Program-made: the position numbers and the translations under genes
DNA from: Roseibaca calidilacus
GTDB taxonomy: Bacteria > Pseudomonadota > Alphaproteobacteria > Rhodobacterales > Rhodobacteraceae
Assembly: GCF_001517585.1 (NCBI RefSeq)
Contig: NZ_FBYC01000004.1
Location: 1,364,001 to 1,428,000, forward strand
DNA length: 64,000 nt
Reading direction: 5' to 3'
The notes under the pieces: model-generated
What the model was told of the DNA's origin: nothing
Database searches by the model: none
The model's input: only the letters and a program-made list of their open reading frames with translations
Part shown: positions 56,785-63,618 of the stretch, piece after piece
Position numbering within the stretch: position 1 is the stretch's first letter
Layout: each line of letters starts with the position of its first letter

Positions 56785-56795
56785 GCGCGCCCCGT

Positions 56796-58067
56796 TTAGC
56801 TGCGGATATTCATGATGGTCTGCATCATCTGCGATGATGTTTCCATGGATTTGGCATTCGCCTGATAGTTGCGCTGGGCGGTAATCAGATCGACCAGTTC
56901 CTCTGTCAGATCAACATTGGCCATTTCCAAAGCGCCCGACCGCAACCGCCCAAAGCCGGTGCCGCCGGGCGATCCGGCCAAAGGCTCGCCCGCATCGGCT
57001 TGCGCGCCAAAGGTCGCAGCACCCAATGGGCGCAGCTCGCCCGGATTGGGGAAGTTGACCAAAAGCAACTTGCCGACCGCCACACGGTCATTTGCACCAT
57101 AAGACGCCCAGACCGTGCCCTCGGAATCAATGTCCAGCGTGGTCAGTTGGCCAACCGTTTGCCCGTCCTGCACTACCGATTCCACGGCGAACGGCTCTGC
57201 CCCAAGGCTGGAGCCGTCAAAAGACATCGACAAAGCGCCAGCCGCGCTGTCAAAACCAAGCGCACCCTCCGGCGCAACCAAGCTGCCATCGGCGGCAAAG
57301 GTCAGCGTGCTGTCGCCGGTGGCATCCATCATCACGCCATCCCGCATGACATATGCAGTGAATTCCGTGTTGGGGTCAGTGGGCGACGCAGAGCTTTCGC
57401 GCACCAGATACAGTTCTGCCTCGACCGCGTTGCCATTCTCGTCAAAAAGGGGAAGCTGGGTGCGATGCGCGTAGGTTTCGGGGTTGGCCGGGTCAAACGC
57501 TTCGATCGGCGGGATCGCCGCTTGACTGCCCGACATGGTCGGATCGGATGGCAGGCGCAACTCCAAGCTTGTCTCGCTCGTGGCCATTGGCGTGCCCATG
57601 GTCAGCGGCACGTTCATTGCCTGCGCGGATCCAAGCGCCTCTGACAGAACCTGCCCGTTCTGCGCAACCGGCCACCCCATCAGCTGTTGGCCAGAGCTGT
57701 TGACGATATGCCCATCTGCCGACATCGAAAACGCACCCGCCCGCGAATAGACGGTTTCATTGGCCACACCCGGCATGGTGCTTTCGGCGCGCATGGCGAA
57801 AAAGCCAGGGCCTTCGATAGCAAGGTCCAGCCGGTTACCGGTGCCGACCACGCTGCCTTGCGAAAAATCCTGTGCCACGCGGGTTATCTGCGTGCCGGAC
57901 CCGGCGGTCGTGCGCGCAACAGAAAAGGGCGATTGCGTGAAAATATCGGCAAATTCGGCCCGAGAGCCGCGAAAGCCCGTTGTGCCAACATTGGCGATGT
58001 TATGCGAGGTAACAGAGATGCTGCGTTGCGCGGCATGCAGGCCCGACAGGGCGGTGCTCATGGACAT
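56796..58067 (-). CDS. flgE: Flagellar hook protein FlgE
   Basis: A 423-residue hook subunit, beginning MSMSTALSGLHAAQRSISVTSHNIANVGTTGFRGSRAEFADIF and ending with the C-terminal helix TEELVDLITAQRNYQANAKSMETSSQMMQTIMNI. The FlgE D1 domain has DLAIEGPGFFAMR near residue 85. GGAG precedes the ATG. It lies between flgD and flgF. Confidence 0.95.
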   Translation of the reverse strand: MSMSTALSGLHAAQRSISVTSHNIANVGTTGFRGSRAEFADIFTQSPFSVARTTAGSGTQITRVAQDFSQGSVVGTGNRLDLAIEGPGFFAMRAESTMPGVANETVYSRAGAFSMSADGHIVNSSGQQLMGWPVAQNGQVLSEALGSAQAMNVPLTMGTPMATSETSLELRLPSDPTMSGSQAAIPPIEAFDPANPETYAHRTQLPLFDENGNAVEAELYLVRESSASPTDPNTEFTAYVMRDGVMMDATGDSTLTFAADGSLVAPEGALGFDSAAGALSMSFDGSSLGAEPFAVESVVQDGQTVGQLTTLDIDSEGTVWASYGANDRVAVGKLLLVNFPNPGELRPLGAATFGAQADAGEPLAGSPGGTGFGRLRSGALEMANVDLTEELVDLITAQRNYQANAKSMETSSQMMQTIMNIRS

Positions 58068-58088
58068 GGGGTTCTCCGGGTTTTCGGT

Positions 58089-58757
58089 TTAGCGAATGCT
58101 GTCAACTTCTAGGCTGTGCAACAGCCCGTATCCTTCGACATCCAGCGCGATGTCATCATTGCCTTGGCCCACAACCGCCCCCAGCACGCGGGCATAAGCG
58201 CGGCTGGATGGGCTACTTTGCTGCTCCCCGGTTTGGGCGGCAACCTCTAACTGCAAGGCACGACGCGGGGCTAGGGCGCTGTGCGGCATGTTTTCCCAAG
58301 CAAAGGTCGCAATGCCGGGGCCTTGGGCGCCCAAGTCCTGACTGTGCAACACCGCGCCCGTGTCAGGGTCGATAATGCGCACGGACAGTGCATCGACCGG
58401 GTCGTCCAGTTCGATTTCACCACGGATTGCGCCATCGGCACTCGGGAAAACCTCGGTCGCAGGCACCAACACCGATTGGCCGACAAGGTTGGACGCCATG
58501 CCAATGCGCAGATCGCGCAAGCCGCCGCCCAAGGATTCAAGGCTTGCATTCATCCGGTCTATTCCGGACACCGTCGAGAACTGCGCCATCTGGCCCAGAA
58601 ACTCTGTGTTTTGGAGCGGGTTCAGCGGGTCTTGATTGCGCAATTGCGTGGTCAGAAGGGTCAGAAAATCCTCTTGGCCCAGTTCATTGCTTTGGCTGGG
58701 GGCTTGCGGGTTTGCTTGCGGCGCGGTCAACGCCGAGAACGCAGTCTGCTGGATCAT
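58089..58757 (-). CDS. flgD: Flagellar hook assembly protein FlgD
   Basis: A 222-residue hook-cap scaffold protein. The N-terminal family motif is GQEDFLTLLTTQLRNQDPLNPLQNTEFLGQMAQFSTVSGIDRMN; the C-terminal part is a beta-rich Tudor/Fn3-like fold. Its ATG overlaps the flgC stop as TAATG, so translation is coupled. Confidence 0.94.
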   Translation of the reverse strand: MIQQTAFSALTAPQANPQAPSQSNELGQEDFLTLLTTQLRNQDPLNPLQNTEFLGQMAQFSTVSGIDRMNASLESLGGGLRDLRIGMASNLVGQSVLVPATEVFPSADGAIRGEIELDDPVDALSVRIIDPDTGAVLHSQDLGAQGPGIATFAWENMPHSALAPRRALQLEVAAQTGEQQSSPSSRAYARVLGAVVGQGNDDIALDVEGYGLLHSLEVDSIR

Positions 58758-59170
58758 TATCTATCTCCCATCGAAAGGGTGCGGGTCATCAGCATCCGCA
58801 AGGTGGACATTGCCTCTAGGGTGTTCTGGTAGCTGCGGCTGGCTTCCAGCATCTCGACCATTTCTTCTTCGACATTGACGGCGGCCTCGTAGACGAAGCC
58901 CTCGGCATCCGCATTGGGGTGGTCGGGGCGAAAGATGCGCGCCGGGTCGCGGTCCAGCGCGACAATCCGGTCGGCGCGCGGCGCGGCAAGGCCAGAGCCG
59001 GGCGCGGCCTCGTCCACCACGAAAACCGGGCGCAGGGCGCGGAACGCGGTTTCGGCGCTGCCCGACATGCTGGACGCATTGGCAAGGTTTGATGCGGTAG
59101 TGTTCAACCGCTGCATCTGCGCCGATAGCGCACGGCTGCCCAAGTCGAATACATTGCGGATTTCGGTCAT
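58757..59170 (-). CDS. flgC: Flagellar proximal rod protein FlgC
   Basis: A 137-residue rod protein beginning VFDLGSRALSAQMQRLNTTASNLANASSM and ending YEAAVNVEEEMVEMLEASRSYQNTLEAMSTLRMLMTRTLSMG. Both ends carry the flagellar axial-protein signatures. It is second in the operon, directly after flgB. Confidence 0.94.
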   Translation of the reverse strand: MTEIRNVFDLGSRALSAQMQRLNTTASNLANASSMSGSAETAFRALRPVFVVDEAAPGSGLAAPRADRIVALDRDPARIFRPDHPNADAEGFVYEAAVNVEEEMVEMLEASRSYQNTLEAMSTLRMLMTRTLSMGDR

Positions 59171-59171
59171 C

Positions 59172-59558
59172 TCACTCGCCCCTGATTGCGCTCATTAGCC
59201 CGCTGATACGCCGGTTCAGAAACGTCAGGCTGGCCTGCTGGCGCAGTGCGTTCTCGGCGAATTCGACCTGCTCGACCGCCAGTTCCACCGTGTTGCCATC
59301 CAGCGTGGCGGTTGTGGGCATACGGTAACCGGGGGCCGCAAACCCTGCGCCAGTTTGGGCAATATGGCCGGAATCGGTGGTGGCCAAGGCCCCTGCCCCG
59401 CCAGCCCTGCGCGCCAGTTCCGCGTGGAAATCCACATCGCGGGCTTTGTAGCCGGGGGTTGAAGCATTGGCGATATTTGACGCCAGCATCACGCCGCGGC
59501 GTTCACTGATTTTCAGCGCTTCTGCGTGCAGGGCAATATGATCGCGCAAGACTGTCAT
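59172..59558 (-). CDS. flgB: Flagellar proximal rod protein FlgB
   Basis: A 128-residue proximal rod protein: [44 protein letters not shown] and the C-terminal [26 protein letters not shown]. It is the first gene of the minus-strand flgBCDEFGHIJKL operon. AAGGAGG precedes the ATG, and a sigma-54 promoter lies 42-58 bp upstream. Confidence 0.94.
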   Translation of the reverse strand: MTVLRDHIALHAEALKISERRGVMLASNIANASTPGYKARDVDFHAELARRAGGAGALATTDSGHIAQTGAGFAAPGYRMPTTATLDGNTVELAVEQVEFAENALRQQASLTFLNRRISGLMSAIRGE

Positions 59559-59587
59559 TGCCCTTCCTCCTTGCTCTGAACGGGCTA

Positions 59588-59616
59588 TGGCCCGGTTCTT
59601 GCAAGAACGGTGCCAA
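59588..59616. promoter_or_regulatory. Overlapping bidirectional sigma-54 promoter between flgB and a divergent gene
   Basis: On the minus strand, TTGGCAC (59616-59610), 5 bp, TTGCA (59604-59600) matches the sigma-54 -24/-12 consensus; it predicts a start near 59589 for flgB. On the plus strand, TGGCCC (59588-59593), 5 bp, TTGCA (59599-59603) is one mismatch from consensus and faces the divergent gene at 59643. The two -12 elements share the palindrome TTGCAA at 59599-59604, so both promoters occupy the same DNA. Confidence 0.8.
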
Positions 59617-59642
59617 GTGCAAAAACATCAGGAAACGCCACC

Positions 59643-60137
59643 ATGACACAGACCGCAAAAGGCTGGATCGACAGGCTAGCAAAGGCTTGCAGCCCGTTGA
59701 CGGCAGAGAAAACCGCCGACATGCTGGCAGACCTGCCCGGACAGGAACTGGACAAGCGCGCACGGCTGGGGCTGCGGATCGCGCTGCTGGAACATTTGCT
59801 GCATGCAAAACCGGCGGCGGTGAAACCAGTCGTGCAAGAACCGGCCCCGCAACCGGACCCAGAGCCTGAAATCATAGATGAAGCCCCTGCGGCCCCCGAA
59901 CCTGTTCCGGAAGAACCGACCCTACCGGAGCCATCGGAAGAACCTGTGCCTGATCCCACACCACCACCGGCACCAAAGAAAAAGCGCAAGGAAACCAAGT
60001 TTTCAGCGGTTTCGCTGGATGATGCGGCAAGTTTGCTCAGCGCGTTCGGCGGCGGCGATGACAGCCCGCAAGCGGAGTCCGACACGCCACAAACCCAGCC
60101 ATTAGTCGACCCACCCTTGACCAACGCCAAAGATTAG
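59643..60137 (+). CDS. Proline-rich flagellar-locus protein of unknown function
   Basis: A 164-residue protein with a helical N-terminus (about 1-58, MTQTAKGWIDRLAKACSPLT and LGLRIALLEHLLHAK), a Pro/Glu-rich linker of about 55 residues (PEPVPEEPTLPEPSEEPVPD), and a C-terminus rich in Asp/Ser and Lys. No signal peptide or membrane helix. No family recognised. The promoter context (sigma-54, divergent from flgB) and the response regulator 52 bp downstream place it in the flagellar regulon. The start follows a weak AGGAA. Confidence 0.6.
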   Translation: MTQTAKGWIDRLAKACSPLTAEKTADMLADLPGQELDKRARLGLRIALLEHLLHAKPAAVKPVVQEPAPQPDPEPEIIDEAPAAPEPVPEEPTLPEPSEEPVPDPTPPPAPKKKRKETKFSAVSLDDAASLLSAFGGGDDSPQAESDTPQTQPLVDPPLTNAKD

Positions 60138-60189
60138 CCGTATTTCGGGTGTAAGATGGGAGGGTTGCGAAATTGACAAGGACCTTCCC

Positions 60190-60837
60190 GTGACAACGCT
60201 TTCCACCCTCGATGTTGAACATATCCGCGTGCTGCTGGCCGATGACCACTGCATGATCACGGATATGTTCCAGATGTTCCTGGCCAATACGGCAGGCATG
60301 CAGGTGGACATCGCCACAAGCTTTGACGAAGCTGCGCAAATCCTGCACCGCGAGGGCAGTTTTGATGTTGTGTTGCTGGACCTGAACATGCCCGGCATGA
60401 ACGGTCTGGACGGGTTGAAACAGGCCTTGAAGCTGAACAAGGGCAAGCCGGTTGCCATTCTGACCGGCATGACAACTCCGCGCATGTCCCGCGACATCAT
60501 GGATGCGGGCGCCGCCGGTATCATCCTGAAAACCACGCCGCTGCGGTCTTTGGCAAATTCCATCCGGTTCATGCATTCGGGCGAACGCTACCTGCCGATG
60601 GAACTGATAAAAGCGCAAGGCCGCGACGACAACGCCAGCCGCCCCGGCAACCTGAGCAACAAGGAAATGGATGTTCTGTCGCATTTGGCAGAGGGCAAAT
60701 CCAACAAGGAAATTGCCAAGGCACTGGGCTTGGCCGAAGCCACCGTGAAAATGCATGTCAACAGCATTTGCCGCAAGATCGGGGCGAATAACCGCACCCG
60801 CGCGGTTCTGCTGTCGCAGGAGATTGGCCTTATCTGA
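60190..60837 (+). CDS. LuxR/NarL-type response regulator
   Basis: A 215-residue two-component regulator. The receiver domain has the acidic pair in LLADDHCMITD, the phosphoacceptor Asp in VVLLDLNMPGMNGLDGL near residue 61, Thr in AILTGM near 91 and Lys in IILKTTPLR near 114. A GerE/LuxR helix-turn-helix follows: LSNKEMDVLSHLAEGKSNKEIAKALGLAEATVKMHV then NSICRKIGANNRTRAVLL. Start is GTG at 60190 with a weak site. No cognate kinase gene is adjacent. Location between flagellar genes suggests flagellar control. Confidence 0.9.
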   Translation: MTTLSTLDVEHIRVLLADDHCMITDMFQMFLANTAGMQVDIATSFDEAAQILHREGSFDVVLLDLNMPGMNGLDGLKQALKLNKGKPVAILTGMTTPRMSRDIMDAGAAGIILKTTPLRSLANSIRFMHSGERYLPMELIKAQGRDDNASRPGNLSNKEMDVLSHLAEGKSNKEIAKALGLAEATVKMHVNSICRKIGANNRTRAVLLSQEIGLI

Positions 60838-60841
60838 CAGT

Positions 60842-61468
60842 CTAGCGCGCGATCAGGGGGCGGGCGGGCGTGCCGCCCAGCAAGGGCCGCGGCGCGCGTT
60901 GCAGCAGGCCCGCTTGCCGCACAGGCTGCGTTGGCGCGGCGGGGCGCGGGGCATGATCCGTGGTCATATGGCGCTTGACCCGCGCCGCATAGGCCGTGCC
61001 GCGCGCCGGGTCCGCCGAATGATAATGCCGGATGGCGCTGTCCCAACTGCCGTGCCGGTCGTGCAACAGGCGCAAGAAGCGCGCCGCGTAGCGGGTGTTT
61101 TTGACCGGGTCCAGCATGTCGGACACCCCGTCGAAAGCACTACCATGCCAGCGCCAGTTGATCTGCATACACCCAAGATCGACATTGCGGCGGCCCGACT
61201 TCAGCGCGGCCTGCGCCAATGCAAGCGCCTCTGACTTGCTGGGGTGGTAGCTGCCCTTGCCCGCGCGGTTGATGGTCCAAGGCCAAGCGCGAAACTGCCC
61301 GCCAACCGTATACCCGGATTCAATCCGCGCGATTGCGCGCATCACGCCGCTTGGGACACCCTCGGCCTGCCCGGCATGCTCTGCCAGATCTTCGCAATCG
61401 GGGATGGTCGCCTGGCCGGGCGCAGCGCACAGCCACAGGCAAAAAACGGTATGGATAGCGTGTCGCAT
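60842..61468 (-). CDS. Flagellar lytic transglycosylase (SltF-like)
   Basis: A 208-residue periplasmic protein with a signal peptide (MRHAIHTVFCLWLCAAPGQA) and a lysozyme-like SLT fold: the catalytic Glu in MRAIARIESGYTVGG near residue 47, VDLGCMQINWRWHG, and AARFLRLLHDRHGSWDSAIRHYHSADPARG. A proline-rich tail follows. It probably opens the cell wall for rod assembly, filling the role of the missing FlgJ muramidase domain. A sigma-54 promoter ends almost at the ATG; no ribosome-binding site is seen. Named SltF-like by analogy to R. sphaeroides. Confidence 0.78.
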   Translation of the reverse strand: MRHAIHTVFCLWLCAAPGQATIPDCEDLAEHAGQAEGVPSGVMRAIARIESGYTVGGQFRAWPWTINRAGKGSYHPSKSEALALAQAALKSGRRNVDLGCMQINWRWHGSAFDGVSDMLDPVKNTRYAARFLRLLHDRHGSWDSAIRHYHSADPARGTAYAARVKRHMTTDHAPRPAAPTQPVRQAGLLQRAPRPLLGGTPARPLIAR

Positions 61469-61479
61469 ACAGTTGCCAA

Positions 61480-61496
61480 AGCAAGACCCGTGCCAA
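61480..61496 (-). promoter_or_regulatory. Sigma-54 promoter of the lytic transglycosylase gene
   Basis: On the minus strand: TTGGCAC (61496-61490), GGGTC, TTGCT (61484-61480). This matches TTGGCACG-N4-TTGCW exactly. The predicted start at about 61469 is one base before the ATG at 61468, implying a leaderless or almost leaderless mRNA. Confidence 0.8.
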
Positions 61497-61649
61497 GACA
61501 CCAAGCCATTCGGATGGGCGCATAGACGAATGCACAGATGCGCAGCCCTCAAGTGAGCGCGGCCCTGTCCGTTACCGACAGTAACACCCAAGGCGCGCGC
61601 TTTGACCCGCGCGCCGGACCATACCATCGCTTTCACGGGGGATCGCACC

Positions 61650-62888
61650 TTGTCCGACACATTACTTTCAACGCTGTCCAGCACGATTGCCAATGCCTGC
61701 CATTTGGCCCAAACCGTGACAGATGCCAAAAGCGTGACCCTGCTTGTGCCGCCATGGTCGGACAACTGGAAATCACTTGCCTTCGAAAGCGGCATGTTCG
61801 AACTGGCGGCCAACTTTCCCGCCATTGACGGCGAAGTCATCGACCGCGCCAACGCCCATATCGTTCAGACCACGGCGCTGGGCAGTTTCACAACCGACCT
61901 GATCGACCTGCATGTCGATATAAAATGCGAACATGGCCACCCGATCGGGCGCTTGGTGTTGAACAGCGCGCCCGGCCAATGGCAAACCAAGGCGCGGCTG
62001 CGCGTGCTGGACATGGTCGCAGAGCTTTTGTCAGACCAGTTGCGCGCCATGCGTGATCTGCCCAAAAGAATGGCCGGGACCATGCTGGAGCTAATTGAAA
62101 AACTGGCAGATCTGGACGCCGCAGCAACCCCTCCTACTTTGGCCGGGTTCCTGCGCATGATCGCGGGCAAAGCGCCAAGCCGGTCGCAAATGATAGCATT
62201 GCAAATTACCGGTCTGGTCGAAAGCCACAGCAGCATGCAAGCCCCCGATACTCTGTCTGTTACCGAAACCGCGCACGATATCCTGCGCGCCGCGGGGTTC
62301 ATCGGCTGGTCGGATATGCGTTCGGGCTGCCTTGTGCCGGAAAGCGCGTTGCGGTCGGATGCCGACACGCCCTCCCCCAGAGAGATCAACATCACGCCCT
62401 TTGCCGTGTTGCGCGTCATGGAACGCGCCTTTCAGATCGCAGAGGACCCGGACACCGAAAGCCTGCTGTTCCGCACGCCAGAGCAACAAGAATGGAGCTT
62501 TCTGAACCACACCACAGATGACGGTTGGACCGCGGTCGCTGCCGAAATTATTCGTGCCGACCCAGAGGCCCAGCTGGAATTCATCCGGATGCATCTGCTG
62601 CGCCGCCGTGATCTGCCCACCGAAGAGGTGGCGGAAACCTTCGAAATCCTTGGGCATATCTTCTGGCTGCGCCTGTCGGAAACCGGGGTCGAAATTCGTG
62701 TGCAAGGACAGGATTGGCGCCCCATAAATGTGTCCGCCGAACTGGAATCGCGCACGCGGGCCGTTGCGGCTGTGCAGCTATTGCAGGCCGAACACGTGAT
62801 CTCGCTGGATGCGGCGACGCATGACTGGTCCATTCGCATGGCGCATGGTGTCCAGATCATGCCTGCGCCATCATCAGCAGCAGCCTGA
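61650..62888 (+). CDS. Uncharacterised protein between the transglycosylase and fliA
   Basis: A protein of about 412 residues with no signal peptide or membrane helix. The N-terminal ~140 residues (STLSSTIANACHLAQTVTDAKSVTLLVPPW ... HGHPIGRLVLNS) look alpha/beta and could be GAF-like; the rest is helical with a beta-rich end (GVEIRVQGQDWRPINVS). I do not recognise a family. The start is uncertain: a TTG at 61650 follows GGGGGA with good spacing, and another TTG is in frame at 61602; no ATG occurs early. It is convergent with the sigma factor, 7 bp away. A flagellar regulatory role is only a guess from position. Confidence 0.6.
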   Translation: MSDTLLSTLSSTIANACHLAQTVTDAKSVTLLVPPWSDNWKSLAFESGMFELAANFPAIDGEVIDRANAHIVQTTALGSFTTDLIDLHVDIKCEHGHPIGRLVLNSAPGQWQTKARLRVLDMVAELLSDQLRAMRDLPKRMAGTMLELIEKLADLDAAATPPTLAGFLRMIAGKAPSRSQMIALQITGLVESHSSMQAPDTLSVTETAHDILRAAGFIGWSDMRSGCLVPESALRSDADTPSPREINITPFAVLRVMERAFQIAEDPDTESLLFRTPEQQEWSFLNHTTDDGWTAVAAEIIRADPEAQLEFIRMHLLRRRDLPTEEVAETFEILGHIFWLRLSETGVEIRVQGQDWRPINVSAELESRTRAVAAVQLLQAEHVISLDAATHDWSIRMAHGVQIMPAPSSAAA

Positions 62889-62895
62889 CGCGGGC

Positions 62896-63618
62896 TTAGG
62901 CGCTGGCCGAGACATCGGCCAGCTCCATCAATTTGCGCAACCGTTCCATAGCGGATTTCTTGATCTGCGACACACGCCCGGTCGATACGTTCAGCACCGC
63001 GCCCACTTCGTAGACGTTCAATTCCTCGACATAATACAATTGCAGCACCAAGGCTTCGCGTTCGGGCAATTCGCTGATGGCCTTGGTCAACATGCGCTTG
63101 CGGCTGGCAAGGGTTAGGCGGTCTTCCATATCCGGGCTGTGATCCCGAAACAGAATGGAATGGTCTGTATAGACATCATCAATCGAGGTGATTGACCCAT
63201 TGTCGATATCGGCGCGCGCACGGGCAAGGTCTTCAAGGCTCAGGTCAAGCTCTGCCGCGATTTCCGTTTCCGTAGGGCTGCGCAGCAGCGATTGCTCCAG
63301 CCGCTGTTCGGCCTGACGCAACTGCGCTTGCAAGCGCAAAATGCCGCGTGTCATGCCGGCCAAACCGCGCAAATGGTCCATGACCGCCCCGCGAATACGA
63401 ATACTGGCATAGGCCGCGAAGGGCGTGTTGGGCTTGGCGACATACCGTCGTGCGGCATCCAGCAGACCCAGATATGCCACTTGAAGCAGATCGTCGATCT
63501 CGACACGTTTGCCCACGCGGCCATGCACATGCCACGCGATCTTGCGCGCCAGATCGTAATGGTCCTCGACCAGTTTATCCGGGTTGGTGGCGGTTTCAGG
63601 ATACGCGCGCGGCAACAT
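62896..63618 (-). CDS. fliA: FliA-type (sigma-28) RNA polymerase sigma factor
   Basis: A 240-residue sigma-70 family factor with regions 2, 3 and 4. Region 2 contains LARKIAWHVHGRVGKRVEIDDLLQVAYLGLLDAARRY and FAAYASIRIRGAVMDHLRGL; region 3 LLRSPTETEIAAELDLSLEDLA; region 4 LPEREALVLQLYYVEELNVYEVGAVLNVSTGRVSQIKKSAMERL. Absence of region 1 and the SIRIRGAVMD signature place it with FliA. It should drive late flagellar genes. It overlaps the preceding FlhF-like gene by 23 bp. No FlgM anti-sigma gene is visible in the window. Confidence 0.88.
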   Translation of the reverse strand: MLPRAYPETATNPDKLVEDHYDLARKIAWHVHGRVGKRVEIDDLLQVAYLGLLDAARRYVAKPNTPFAAYASIRIRGAVMDHLRGLAGMTRGILRLQAQLRQAEQRLEQSLLRSPTETEIAAELDLSLEDLARARADIDNGSITSIDDVYTDHSILFRDHSPDMEDRLTLASRKRMLTKAISELPEREALVLQLYYVEELNVYEVGAVLNVSTGRVSQIKKSAMERLRKLMELADVSASA

